NCBI GenBank assembly: GCA_012845835.1
Contig: JABAKD010000014.1
Location: 4,331,896-4,395,895, forward strand
Reading direction: 5' to 3'
DNA: 64,000 bases
Source of the DNA: Undaria pinnatifida
Lineage: Eukaryota; Sar; Phaeophyceae; Laminariales; Alariaceae
The notes beneath the pieces were generated by a model. The model saw only the letters and a program-made list of their open reading frames with translations, had not been told where the DNA came from and did no database searches. Shown here piece after piece: positions 48,985 to 59,451 of this stretch. Positions within the stretch are counted from its first letter, which is position 1, and every line of letters begins with the position of its first letter. A program made the translations under genes and the position numbers.

Positions 48985-49165
48985 GTGGAAGAGGGAGGGT
49001 ACGGGGGGGGTGGGCGGGGGGGTTAGGAGGAGGTTGCGGGGGGGAGGGGGGGGGTAATCATAAGGGGGGTAGAGGGGGTAGGGGAGGGGGTAAGTGTACG
49101 AGGTACGTGCATTCGTTCTTGGAGAACGGACGGGGGGGCAGGGGGGCGGGGGGGGCGGAGGGGTT
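48985..49165. repeat. G-rich tract
   Basis: GGGGGGTGGGCGGGGGGG-like DNA downstream of CASP. No gene. Confidence 0.8.
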
Positions 49166-49589
49166 GCGGATGGGAGTAGTCATACATGCCGACAGAAGCG
49201 ACACCATGGAACTCTGCCGTAGCGGTTGGCCACCTCTATCGCTTGATGGGTGGGGAGGAATAATCCTTTTTTTTCATGTGTTTTTAGTGATTTGTGCTTT
49301 GTTGTTTTTTGTTACGAATTCGTGTGGTTACGTCGGCTCTGAGTTGGACGGTCATTTTGTTTTGACATGTTTTATCTGTCGACCCTTCACTCGGTAGCCG
49401 CGCGCGTAGCTGGTTGCCCCCCCCCCCCCCTCGTAACGAAATCCCGTACGGAAGTAAAATATGCGCGCGCAACAAGGAAAACTAAGAATAGGAAAAGGTA
49501 CGAATATTTTGTTTTGTCTTTTAGTTATTTGCCCGTGCCGCCAGCCAGCGGGGTGCGGGCGGGGGCGTCGGCAGTGGCAGCGCGAGGTC

Positions 49590-50790
49590 GCCGGTTTCGT
49601 TGATGGTCTCGCCGAGAAATGCGGAGGCGGAGGGCCGTCGGTAGTCTTATCAAGGGATGTAGAAGTCGCCCGTTCGTCGGTATTCTCATGAAGAGACGCA
49701 AGCGGAGGGCTGTCAATGGGCTCGTCGAGAGATGCAGGGGAGGGCCATCGGTAGTCTCGCCAAAGGGATGTGAAGGTCGTCCGTTCGTCGGTGTTCTCGT
49801 CGAGAGATGTAGAGGCAGGGGGCCGTCGGTAAGTTAATAGTGAGGTGCGGTGGAGGGAAGTCAGTGAGTATGTCTAGATGTGCGGACGTGGCGGAGGGGC
49901 GTCGGTAGCATCGCCGAGAGATGCAGGGGACGGCTGTCGGTAGCGTCACCGAGAGATACAGTGGAGGGCTGTCGGTAGTCTCGCCGAGAGACGTAGAGGT
50001 CTCCCTTCATCCCTGTTCTCGTCAAAAGATTCGGAGGTGACGGAGGGCCGTTGGTGCTCTCGTCCAAGAGATGCAGGGGAGGCCCGTCGATGGTCTCGTC
50101 GACATATTCGCAGGCGGCGGAGAGCTGTCGGTAGTATCGTCTAGACATGTGGAAGAGGGGGGCGGTCTGTAGTCTCGACGTAGAGATGCGGAGGCGGCGG
50201 AGGGCTGTGGGTAGTCTCGTCGAGGGATGCGGAAGCGACTGAGGGCCGTCGGTAAATTCTTCCAGAGATGCGAACGTGACGGAAGATTGTCGGTAGTCTG
50301 GTCAAGATGTGCAGAGGTTGTCTGTTCGCCGCTGTACTCGTCGAGGAACGCGCACGCGGAGGACTGTCGGTATTTTCGCTGATATATGAAGAGGAGGATG
50401 GGGGCGGTCGATAGTCTCGCCGAGAGAGATGCGGGGGCGATGGACGGCCATCAGAAGTCTTTTCTAGATATGTGGAGCAGGAGGGGAACGGCCAGTATTC
50501 TCATCGAGAGATGCAGAGGCGGGGGAGGGCCGTCGGTACTCTCGCCAAGAGATCCAGAGGGATGGGCGTCGGTAGTCTCGTCTAGAAATGCGGAGGTGGC
50601 GGAGGGCCGTCGGCATTCTCGTCGAGAGAGGCGTAAGAAGCGGAAGACCGTCCGTAAATTTGCCTAGAGATGCGGAGGTGGCGCGGGGTCGTCGGTAGTC
50701 TCGAGTCTAGAGATGAAGAGGTGGCGGAGGGCGGTTGGTGGTCTCGCTGAAAGATGCGGAAGCAGCGGGGGGACGTCGGTATTCTCGGCA
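49590..50790. repeat. Minisatellite, about 36-42 bp unit, roughly 30 units
   Basis: Units of the type GAGATGCGGAGGCGGCGGAG, GGCCGTCGGTAGTCTCGTCG, alternating with shorter GATGTAGAAGTCGCCCGTTC variants. Frames drift between units, so it is non-coding. Confidence 0.9.
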
Positions 50791-51450
50791 AGAGCTGACC
50801 CCCTCCTGTTGAAATGATGTACCCACGTTTTCGGGGATAAGCTTGGAGTATGTGTCAAGATTATGGTATATTTTGTCGGGTTTCCACGTAAATCGCGGGG
50901 CGTTCGGGGGGGGGGGGTAATATTAACCATCTCCTACTCAGCGAATCACTTGATTTTTGTGTGGCTGACCCCCCCCAGAGGCCGTAATCTGAACGGAAGG
51001 GAGTTTGGGTCATAGACTGTTTTGTCTGTGCGCCCCTCTATTCGACGTATGTCGATCTTGCTCTGTACCGAGACAGCGCCCATCGTAAGTGATTTGTTGG
51101 AACTATTATTTTAAGGGTGGATAAGCTCTGGAGCAGCGTTGACGAACAGGTTGAGGACAGTAGTACGGAATGGAACTACATAGTAGTACCTGATTTTTTT
51201 TTTTCAATGGCAAAGGGTTAAACGAAAACATCCATGCGCTCAGGGCGCAGGTCGAATCCCGATAGGACAGCAAGGATTATGTTTGCTGTCAGTTTATTAT
51301 TTCCGGCTGTTTGGTTAAACAAAGATCGTCACAAAATGACCAGACAGAAAGAGGGCAAAAACGAAAAGCACGAAGCGGTACAACGATGAACGGCAGAGTA
51401 CGCGGGAATGCCATTGACTTGGCGGGAAGACACCTGCTGCGGTGGAAGTG
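50791..51450. other. No feature recognised
   Basis: Unique-looking DNA with a 12-base G run near 50910 and a T run near 51198. No gene or repeat signal that I can support. Confidence 0.45.
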
Positions 51451-51451
51451 C

Positions 51452-52050
51452 ACCATTTTCCTTCTGAGGGTGGTCACTTGAGATTCCTTCTGAGAGTGGT
51501 CACTTGATTTTCCTTCTGAGGGTGATCACCTGATTTGCCCTCTGAGGGTGGTCACTTGATTCTCCTTCTGAGGGTGGTCACTTGACTTGCCTTTTAAGGG
51601 TGATCACTTGATTTGCCTTCTGCTCAAGGGTGGTTACTTGATTTGCCTTCTGAGGGTGGTCTCTTGACTTTCCTTCTGCGGGTGGTCACTTGATTTTCCT
51701 TTTGAGGGTGGTCACTTAATTTGTCTTCTGAGGGTTGTCACTTGGTTTGCCTTTTGCTCAAGGGTGGTTACTTGATTTCCCTTCTGAGGGTGGTAACTTG
51801 ACTTGCCTTCTGAGGGTGGTCACTTGATTTTCCTTCGGAGGGTGGTCGCTTGATTTTCCTTCTGAGGGTGGTCACTTGATTTGCCTTCTGCTCAAGGGTG
51901 GTTACTTGATTTGCCTTCTGATGGTAGTGACTCGATTTGCCTGCTGAGGATGGTCAATTGATTTTCTTTCGGAGGGTGGTCACTTGATTTTCCTTCGGAG
52001 GGTAGTGGCTTGATTTTCCTTCTGAGGGTGGTGACTTGGTGTGCGTTTTG
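51452..52050. repeat. Minisatellite, 26-bp unit, about 22 units
   Basis: Unit CTTCTGAGGGTGGTCACTTG plus ATTTGC or ATTTTC. An extended variant with GCTCAAGGGTGGTTACTTGA occurs at about 51622, 51760 and 51890, giving a higher-order period of about 135 bp. Confidence 0.93.
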
Positions 52051-52143
52051 AGGCTCATGACCTACTATTGTACATAAACTATTGAGCTGTCTTCTGAGGC
52101 AAAAACTGATATTTTCGAGTAAAAAGTAAAAGTGCAACCCGAT

Positions 52144-52418
52144 ACTACATGAGACGCGTGCTACGATAGAGGTGCACACCACTTTTTTTTCTAATACCAC
52201 CCCTCAATTTGGGAGCTTAAGACCTCCCCCAAAAAAACGATCTGGAGGAAAATAAAACTGCTACCGGGTGAAAAAATCCCATGAGCCTTAGGCACACAGC
52301 GAGAATCGCGCGCAAAAAAAAAATGGCCAGTTTCCTACGATTTTGGGTTAAGGAGCCCCGTCGTTCAGAAACCATTTCAGACGAAAAGTGCTACTTACCT
52401 CTCTCGTATCACGCGTGA
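52144..52418. mobile_element. MITE family C, copy 1
   Basis: Starts GCGTGCTACGATAGAGGTGC and ends TACCTCTCTCGTATCACGCG, an inverted-repeat pair. Inside: CTAATACCACCCCTCAATTT, AAAAATCCCATGAGCCTTAG, CGATTTTGGGTTAAGGAGCC. Confidence 0.85.
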
Positions 52419-52559
52419 TGACCAAACCCGTGACGCGTGATGACCAAACCCGTGGCCTAGTTGTACAAAACAAATCATATTGCACAACAAGAATGGCAAT
52501 ATTCCGACGATTTTGGCCAAGGAGGGTTTAAGGAGCCCCGTCATTCAGCAAACAAAAAA

Positions 52560-52615
52560 ACAAGGAAAAAACAAATGCTACACCTCTCTTATCATAGCAC
52601 TCAGCGTCGGGCATA
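52560..52615. mobile_element. MITE family C end fragment
   Basis: GGAGCCCCGTCATTCAGCAA and CTACACCTCTCTTATCATAG, the 3' end of family C, preceded by a local duplication of TGACCAAACCCGTG at 52430-52460. Confidence 0.7.
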
Positions 52616-52896
52616 GGACAACAGAACGACGAAGGTGAGAGGGACTGCAGCACAGCAAAAACTGAAGTCGCTAGACTTCAATGCCACGTTTCGGCGGATT
52701 CCTTCCTTTTCTTTCAACCCGTTTACGGCTCCAAAGGTGATCCCAGTCAGTTTTCAAGTAGTTTGTCCCGAATTGGGAGGTGTGCTTCTAGCAAGCGAGT
52801 TGCTGCTGCTAATACTACGCCCCGTTTAACGCTTCGAGCGCATCTTCCACACACCTCCCCCCCCGCAGGCATGTGGAAAAAAGTATAAACAAAGTT

Positions 52897-52990
52897 GCAC
52901 AAGTCCGCCTCACAAGCGGTTCTTTGTAGAGGATGCAGCTCGCCCTCCATTGCGACTCGCCGAACACCTCGCGGTGACTCATCCCTCGGT
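52897..52990 (+). mobile_element. Family P element, 5' part only
   Basis: CACAAGCGGTTCTTTGTAGA, GATGCAGCTCGCCCTCCATT, GCGACTCGCCGAACACCTCG. Defines the 5' head of the family together with the copy at 19912. Confidence 0.7.
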
Positions 52991-52999
52991 AGGGTTTGC

Positions 53000-53769
53000 C
53001 GTTGTTAGACTAAAGGTTTGTGACCGCTCGAGCCGCTCAAGCGCGAAACTGTCGGGGTTAGTGCGACAATAGCTGTTGTTTCTACCGGCATACTTCGAAG
53101 TATTTAATGATAAATATTTTAAGGACGTCAGCCGTGAGTTCGACGAATTTCGGGTCAATACTCATCTTTGCAAGCTGCGTTGTTGGTCCTTGTAATATAC
53201 TGTATGGATGAGTTTTTGTTGGGAGGGGTCCTATTTTTCGTCCACTATGATGGTAAGTGTTGGTATTTATGCTTTAGGTGGGGAATTTTGAGCTAGATCC
53301 AACATCACATCTATTTTATAAATGTATTACTGTAGTTTCCACTATAGTCTACTGCTCTATCATATGTATGGTAGGCGGTTTATTTTCGTTTCAGTTGACT
53401 AGCTCATAGAAACAAACGTTCGTTGGTGTTGGGTTGCGCGAAGGCAACGTCTTCACAAAATCGCGTTTTGGGTGAGATAATGGAGCTCTTATGTTTCAGG
53501 AGATCAAAATCGTCTGCTGCAACCCTATCGGATGAGATGTTCTATGAGTTCATGCTTCAGTTCAAGTCATTACTAAGCTTCTACGTTGGCGGGGCACAAC
53601 CTGGTAGAATGCTTATGAACGTCGATCATGCTTGTTTGCGTTCCGTAAGACTAAGGACTATGTTTTGGTCATTTTTCCTTCCCGTTGTAAGCTTAACGCC
53701 GTTACAACTGAAAACTTGTTTTTCGGGAAATTACTTGGAATTAGTCTAGGGAGGGGTTTTGGGGTCTTA
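53000..53769. other. No gene recognised
   Basis: A 108-codon + strand frame at 53423-53749 has no recognisable domain. CGTCAGCCGTGAGTTCGACG at 53128 matches CGTCAGCTGTGAGTTCGACT at 21413, and CTCATCTTTGCAAGCTGCGT at 53161 matches 6345, showing older dispersed repeats. Confidence 0.45.
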
Positions 53770-54130
53770 AAGGGGGTTCAACACCTCCGTCAGATCATGA
53801 TTTAGATAATCTAAAATAGTCTAGATCATCTAGATTACATGCCGTATCTGCCATTTTGTGATATTTTATTATGGTTCTGTACGTATAGAGTACAGATCCA
53901 ACCCGGGAAACATGTGCTAGATCATGCAGATCGCACGGCTTCTACCGGGTAACAGGAGCTAGACCATACAGATCTTCCCGCTAGCTCATGCAGATCGCAC
54001 GGCTTCTACCGGGTAACAGGGGCTAGACCATGCAGATCTTCCCGCTAGCTCATGCAGATCGTACGACTTCCACCAGGTAACATGAACTAGATCACATACA
54101 GAGATCTTCTCTGAAAGATCTAGATCATCA
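53770..54130. repeat. GATC-type satellite, third locus
   Basis: GATCATGCAGATCGCACGGC, TTCTACCGGGTAACAGG and CTAGACCATGCAGATCTTCC repeated two to three times with a 57-nt unit, introduced by GATCATCTAGATTACAT. Confidence 0.85.
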
Positions 54131-54258
54131 AGCAGGGGTCTGATCTCTGTCCGGGGTGTGAAAACCTTAACACGAGCAAACGTACGTTCTAATTCGTTTA
54201 CGGCGGCGTCAAAAACGAAAAAAGGACCCCACTTTCGAGTTGCCTTGAAAGCGTCCCC

Positions 54259-54560
54259 CGAGTCATCCCACGACGGTGGCGCAGCACCAGCTTGAGCTCT
54301 TGACATGAGCACAACATCTCACCCTAAATATGACTTCGAGGAGGACGTTCGTTCTCGCGCAACCCGACCAACCTACAGGTCTATGCCCTAGCCATTTAAC
54401 CCTTTTAGCACCGCACTCCCGACATGGGGACAAAACACTTGGAGTTAGAAGTAGGGAAAAAAAATGGGGTTGGAAATGGCTTAAGAAACGCACTCGTAAA
54501 AGTGTCAAGATCAACCCCGGTAGTTACTCGCTTGGGGAGCTCAAAACCGGTCACAAATTA
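54259..54560. mobile_element. MITE family B, copy 5 (degraded)
   Basis: CATCCCACGACGGTGGCGCA, AGCTCTTGACATGAGCAC, CATCTCACCCTAAATATGAC, GCGCAACCCGACCAACC. The 3' inverted end is not clear. Confidence 0.7.
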
Positions 54561-54767
54561 TTGAGCCCATAAGGTGCAACTAACTGCTATATCGTTGATG
54601 CACGCATGCGACCACGGTGTGGAAGTGTTCCACCTCTTTTTTTCAGACTTCTCTCGCTCTTGAGGACCCCTATACCCTCCCCACCCCACCCCACCCACAG
54701 AAACTGCTTTTCAGAAAACCGAAAATGGCACCTGATTAGCAATATGGTGGCCTAGGTATCTTGTTCC

Positions 54768-55060
54768 GGTCGACCCGGTGGCGCATCAAAGGTTATCCTC
54801 GAGCTTGGTATAGGTCAGTTTCGTGAGTTCGAGCCCCCCACGAGTGCATACTCGTATAACTTTGGTTTGGGACTTTTTCTTGTGCGCAAATTGACTCTTG
54901 CGGAAAGCGCGAGAGCGTGAGTTAGCGACACTCGATGAAAAATCGACGAGCAGTGTGGGATTGCTGAACCCTCTGTGCGATAAAAATTGAAGGCAAGAAC
55001 CGGGGGGGAGAAGGGACGACACCTGTGACCACGGCTTGTCCAGAAGCTTGAAAGTAGAAG
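54768..55060 (+). mobile_element. tRNA-derived SINE, copy 5
   Basis: GACCCGGTGGCGCATCAAAG, TATAGGTCAGTTTCGTGAGT, TCGAGCCCC (box B-like), GCGCGAGAGCGTGAGTTAGC, GACACCTGTGACCACGGCTT, GTCCAGAAGCTTGAAAGTAG. Full length. Confidence 0.87.
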
Positions 55061-55207
55061 AAGCGAGAGAGAAAAAGAGAAAGAAGAAAAAACAAACATC
55101 ATTTGCCATCTGACAGTGCAGCGTGAGTGTCAAGAACTAGAAACATAATGAAAGAACACAACGTCCAGATGAAAGCGTGAAACGTTGTTTCCAATAACCC
55201 AAAACTA

Positions 55208-56107
55208 CTAATAATGCTTTGTGTACCTCCCTGTTCTCCTGGCCCTGCCCTCTCCAACCGCAAGGGCCAATTCCTCACCCCCAGACACTTCGGAAGAAGC
55301 ATCGAACGACAACCTATAAATAGCTGATTTGTAACTGCTACGCGTATGTTTCAACGCGCAGAAGGCTGCGCGGTATTGCTGCCTAATTCTATCGGTGGTG
55401 GCAAGGGAAGAGTCCCCGCCGTCTCGCTCTCTCTGTGGTCCTGCCCTCTTCACCCCCTCCTCCAAAACATTTCTGCTCCCACCCCTGACCTTGCCATTCC
55501 CAACCGCAAGGACCAATTCCTCCCACCCATACACTTCGGAAGAAGCATCGAAAAACAACCCGCTGTCCATACAAATGGCTGTTTTGTAACTGCGACGCGT
55601 ATGTTTCAACGCGCAGAAGGCTGTGCGGTATTGCTGCTCAATGCTATCGGTGATGGCAAGGAAAGAGTCCCCGCCGTCTTGCTCTCTCTGTGACCCTGCC
55701 CTCTTCACCCCCTCCCCAAAAACACTACCTCTCCCACCCTTGAGCTTGCCACTTCCAACCGCAAGGGCCAAATCCTCCCACCCATACACTTCGGAAAAGG
55801 CATCGAACGACAGCCCGCTGTCCATATAAATGGCTGGTTTGTAACTGCCGCGCGTATTTTTCAACGCGCGGAAGGCTGTGCGGTATTGCTGCCTAACGCC
55901 ATCGGTCGTGTCAAGGGAAGAGTCCCCGCCGTCTCGCTTTCTCTGTGGCCCTGCCCTCTTGACTCCCTCCTCCAAAACACTACTGCTCCCACCCCTAACC
56001 TTGCCACTCTCAACCGCAAGGACCACGTCCTCCCCCCTATACACTTCCGAAGAAACATCAAACGACAACCCGCTGTCCATGTAAATGGCTGGTTTTGGCC
56101 TAGTCAT
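55208..56107 (-). CDS. Tandem 85-residue repeat protein, unknown function
   Basis: The longest ORF of the window that is not compositional. From the ATG at 56107 it has 299 codons; a non-ATG extension reaches 56293. It holds three full units of exactly 255 nt (85 residues) and a shorter fourth, so frame is preserved through the array. Unit pattern: KPAIYMDSGLSFDASSEVYG, WEELALAVGSGKVRGGS, VLEEGVKRAGPQRERDGGDS, SLATTDGIRQQYRTAFCALK, HTRS. Substitutions between units include conservative ones (D/E, K/R, V/L), and the fourth unit has an in-frame deletion. A sequence TTCCCATGACTAG after a T-rich tract at about 56100-56130 could be a splice acceptor, so this may be an exon rather than a whole gene. 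No signal peptide, membrane segment or known domain is seen. A non-coding 255-bp satellite with a lucky open frame remains possible. Confidence 0.5.
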   Translation of the reverse strand: MTRPKPAIYMDSGLSFDVSSEVYRGEDVVLAVESGKVRGGSSSVLEEGVKRAGPQRKRDGGDSSLDTTDGVRQQYRTAFRALKNTRGSYKPAIYMDSGLSFDAFSEVYGWEDLALAVGSGKLKGGRGSVFGEGVKRAGSQREQDGGDSFLAITDSIEQQYRTAFCALKHTRRSYKTAICMDSGLFFDASSEVYGWEELVLAVGNGKVRGGSRNVLEEGVKRAGPQRERDGGDSSLATTDRIRQQYRAAFCALKHTRSSYKSAIYRLSFDASSEVSGGEELALAVGEGRARRTGRYTKHY

Positions 56108-56663
56108 GGGAAAAAAATAAGAAATCGAAACAAGAAAACTGATTTGCCGGCAATATTTGGTCAAGATATCCCGAAACCGAGAAAAACAAACTGTTGCCAG
56201 CAGATGTGCTAGCTCTATCGTAGAATAACGTGGGATGACTCCGCCGCCGGCCGCCACCAACGCACACACATCTGGGCGAGGTCGAAGCGACACCCACTAC
56301 TGTATTTATGTTCGATCACAATGTATCTTTATGGTGGCTCCCTCTCACGGCGTAGGGGTTCGACGTTTCGAGACATTAAGCCCTTTTTTTCTGAGCGGTT
56401 GAGCTTCTCAAGAGCGTACGTACACTATCGGTTATATATAATAATAAAAAATAAAAAATACCCTCTCCATCTCTGTGAGATCGATCGGTTATTATGTATA
56501 TACTTCGTACGATAATTTTAACGAGTGAGTGCGTTCGCTGTTAGGACTAGCGCATGGAAACAATCTTGGCCTCGCGGGTCGGGGGGAGGCGCGAACGAAT
56601 GTCTTCGACGTCAAACGCTTTTTTTCTCGGGGTGAGATAACAGGAGCCCCTCTCGTGTTAGGA

Positions 56664-56950
56664 GCGACGCGTGCTACGATAGAGTTGCACCAGTTTTACT
56701 TTCTAACACTACCCCTCACTTTCGGAGCGTAATACATTTATGTCCTTCTTAACCCAAGAAAACTGAGCTTTTTGGAGAAAATTAAAACTGCTTACATAAC
56801 ACCGGTTGAAAAATCCCATGGCCTAGGTGCTCAACGAGAATCACGTTAAGAGACGGTCAGTTTCCGACAATTTTGAGTCAAGTCCTGAGCCCTGTCATTC
56901 ATAAACCATTCAAACGCATACGTGTGTCCTCTATATCGTAGCACGAGTCG
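56664..56950. mobile_element. MITE family C, copy 2
   Basis: Starts GCGTGCTACGATAGAGTTGC and ends CCTCTATATCGTAGCACGAG. Inside: CTAACACTACCCCTCACTTT, GAAAAATCCCATGGCCTAGG, CGACAATTTTGAGTCAAG. Confidence 0.87.
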
Positions 56951-57299
56951 AGCTCGGAAGCTTTCTGGTGTGAAACCCTACTACTAGTAGTGTGGGATGA
57001 GCCCCCCCCCGAGACAACGTTTGGCGCACACGACAAAAAAAGCGCTTTATCTAGTAGAACGATTAATCATGCACCAGATCGTTTTTTTTTTTTTCATGCT
57101 GAGGCTCTTCTCACTTTTGAGGGAGCGCTCGATACGTCTCCGAGGCTCCCAACCTCTTGGAGGGAAAACTGAAAACGCAAAACTCTCGATGAACAAACCC
57201 ATGGCCTCACTAGGCAAGGAAAAAAAAAATCGTATTATTAAAAAACTTGAGTATGGCGTTCCGACGATTTTTCGGTCAAGGGCGCCCCGTCAAAACATA

Positions 57300-57760
57300 C
57301 CAGGGCTGTCTACGGGTCACGACTCGGCCCGCGGGTCGGATCAGGATGTTGAAAAAAAAATTGCGGATCGAGACGGATCGGATCGGGTCGGGTCGGGTCG
57401 GGTCGAGTCGGGTCGGGCCGGGTCGGGTCGGGTCGGGTCGGGTCGGGTCGGGTCGGGTCGGGTCGGGTCGGGTCGGGTCGGGTCGGGTCGGGTCGGGTCG
57501 AGTCGGGTCGGGTCGGGTCGGGTTGGGTCGGGTCGGGTCGGGTCGGGTCGAGTCGGGTCGGGTCGGGTCGGGTCGGGTCGGGTCGGGTCGGGTCGGGTCG
57601 GGTCGGGTCGGGTCGGGTCGGGCCAAGAGGGGTTCGAAACCTCACGGGCCGGACCGGATTGAGGGTCGGGCCAGGAGCTTTTTCAAATATCACGGGTGTC
57701 GTGTGTCTGAATCACCTTCGACACGATCCGACCCGTGAAAAAGCGATTAGACCCGTGGAA
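57300..57760. repeat. GGGTC-repeat family, copy 3, expanded to about 48 pentamers
   Basis: 57382-57622 is an almost pure (GGGTC)n array with occasional GAGTC and GGGCC variants. Flanks GGTCACGACTCGGCCCGCGG and AAATATCACGGGTGTCG...CGATCCGACCCGTGAAAAAG are the family frame. Long Gly/Ser/Arg and Pro/Asp/Thr ORFs on both strands are compositional. Confidence 0.93.
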
Positions 57761-57769
57761 TAGTCCCTC

Positions 57770-57818
57770 GGAAATACTTGAGCCTGAAAGCACTCTACCT
57801 CCTCTAGCGTAGCACGAG
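57770..57818. mobile_element. MITE family C end fragment
   Basis: CACTCTACCTCCTCTAGCGT followed by AGCACGAGGC, the 3' inverted end of family C, directly behind the GGGTC element. Confidence 0.6.
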
Positions 57819-57907
57819 GCAAACGTCTGCCCATTACCACTCATGCAGTCAGCGATAAAAAAAGTAAGGAGAACGAAGCCGAAAGCAGCAGCAATGGCAG
57901 AGTCGTT

Positions 57908-58321
57908 TTGACATGCATGTGCTGCTGTGTGCTTTGTTGTCAATATTATAAGCTCGCACCAACACTCGAGCCGGGTGCCGGCGAGGTCGAGATGCTACTA
58001 GTAATACCTCGCGCCTGTCGAGGCAGCAGTTGTGTAGAGCTCGCATGGACTCTTGAGCCGTCATATACTGTGCTTCGTTGTCGAAATATTAAGCTCGCAC
58101 CGACGCTCAAGCCGGGTGCCGGCGAGGTCGAGATGCTACTAGTTCGCGGCTATCAAGGCAACTGTGAAAAGCTCGCATCGACTAATAATCTCGAGCCGAT
58201 TAAAGGCGAGGTCGAAATGGACAGAGCAGCGCACTTAGTGTTGACATTTTTCTTGACAATAGCGACGCCGTTGCGTTCGAGAGATCAGGGCAACGCCCGT
58301 CCGACGTTGTCCGCGTCATGA
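57908..58321 (+). repeat. 141-bp repeat with open frame
   Basis: AGCTCGCACCAACACTCGAG, CCGGGTGCCGGCGAGGTCGA, GATGCTACTAGT recurs after 141 nt, with half-unit relatives. The frame reads KLAPTLEPGAGEVEMLLV, ELAWTLEP, KLAPTLKPGAGEVEMLLV, KLASTNNLEPIKGEVEM. Open for 137 codons but starting without an ATG; could be a decayed coding repeat or coincidence. Confidence 0.5.
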
Positions 58322-58519
58322 CCACCTTGGCCACGCCCTCCGCCAAAGTGAAACCAGAATCACGCCAACAAAAATGAAAAAAAAAGCAAATAATGGTACA
58401 GCTGTAGTTACAATACAGTAGGCAATCATGAAAACACGGTTATAGTATTATGTTAGTAGTACACATCACATAGCAGTACGAAAATAAAACTGTTTACGTA
58501 CAGTAGCCGCCCTTGCGAT

Positions 58520-58725
58520 ACAGTTGTACACTGTATTATGGGTCCTCGAGCAAGAAACGATCCAGCAAGAACCCGACGGTCAAGGATTTCTTGGGGCGAT
58601 AAAAACTGCCCTTACGATACAGCAGTTACACACTATACGGGTCCGCACGCGCAAGAGACGACTCAGCAAGATCCCGAGGGTCTCAAGGTTTCTCGGGACG
58701 CTAAAAACAATGAAGTAAGAAGCCA
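58520..58725 (+). repeat. Two-copy tandem repeat, about 100 bp
   Basis: GGTCCTCGAGCAAGAAACGA, TCCAGCAAGAACCCGACGG recurs as GGTCCGCACGCGCAAGAGAC, GACTCAGCAAGATCCCGAGGG, each followed by a CAAGG-TTTCT-GG-CGMTAAAAAC block. Confidence 0.8.
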
Positions 58726-59224
58726 TGCTCAACAAGAAACCATGATGCCAGAGTAAGAAATCATGCGCAGTGGCGAGCGAGCTACACCAAATCGTTCCAA
58801 GAACCGACATAGATGATGGCCCACACTCAAGCCTGGCGCCACATAAATATGTTTCAGCTTTGCTTAAAGCAGGCGTTTCTTGTTGCCCGGGGGTCCATAC
58901 GGTAAACTCGCCACGAAAACAGCAACATTGTGAAAGCTACCTGCGACCCCGCGGCCTTATCCCGCCCCGCATGCCAGCAACGCATGCGCTCTCACCTCTC
59001 TACCCCCACCCCTCCCCTCCCCGCCCCTCTCCTCCTGCACACCGACCTCCATTCATTCACGCATATATATCGCCAAAAAAATGTTGCCGTCCCCCCATCC
59101 GCTTTTTTGGGAAAAAAATTTTCGACGGACGCAGCAACGTGAAAAGGTATCGGTAATCCGATATTATTTGTCCACGAGGACTGTAGTTACAAGTACACAT
59201 GGAGTGTAAGCGTGCAGCAATGAA

Positions 59225-59450
59225 CTTGTGGCACCGTAATTAAATGTCCCCCCCCCCCCTCTCCCCCCCCCCCCCGTATAATACGCGAGGAGCCCGGGCT
59301 TCTTCGCGATGCCGATGTCGCTGTAACGGCCTACTGTTTGCGGTCCTTTCTACCTCTCAGTACCAAACAGGTCTCTCAAAAGCCCCAAGAGGGCCTCTCG
59401 AAGTCCCGAAAAGAGCCTCTCAAAACCCCAACTCCCCCCCCCCCCCCCCC
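59225..59450. repeat. C-run DNA
   Basis: Runs of 9-14 C at 59247-59275 and 59428-59450, with a short CTCTCRAARNCCC repeat between them. The second run leads into family P copies. Confidence 0.8.
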
Positions 59451-59451
59451 G

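Noticed and set aside
51452-52050. CRISPR-like array
   Set aside because: Repeats are contiguous and degenerate with no unique spacers, and the genome is eukaryotic.
53423-53749. 108-codon + strand ORF as a gene
   Set aside because: No domain recognised, no ATG-start support, and repeats on both sides.
57276-57693. Long Pro-Asp-Thr and Gly-Ser-Arg repeat ORFs
   Set aside because: They are the translations of a GGGTC pentamer array, open in several frames on both strands.
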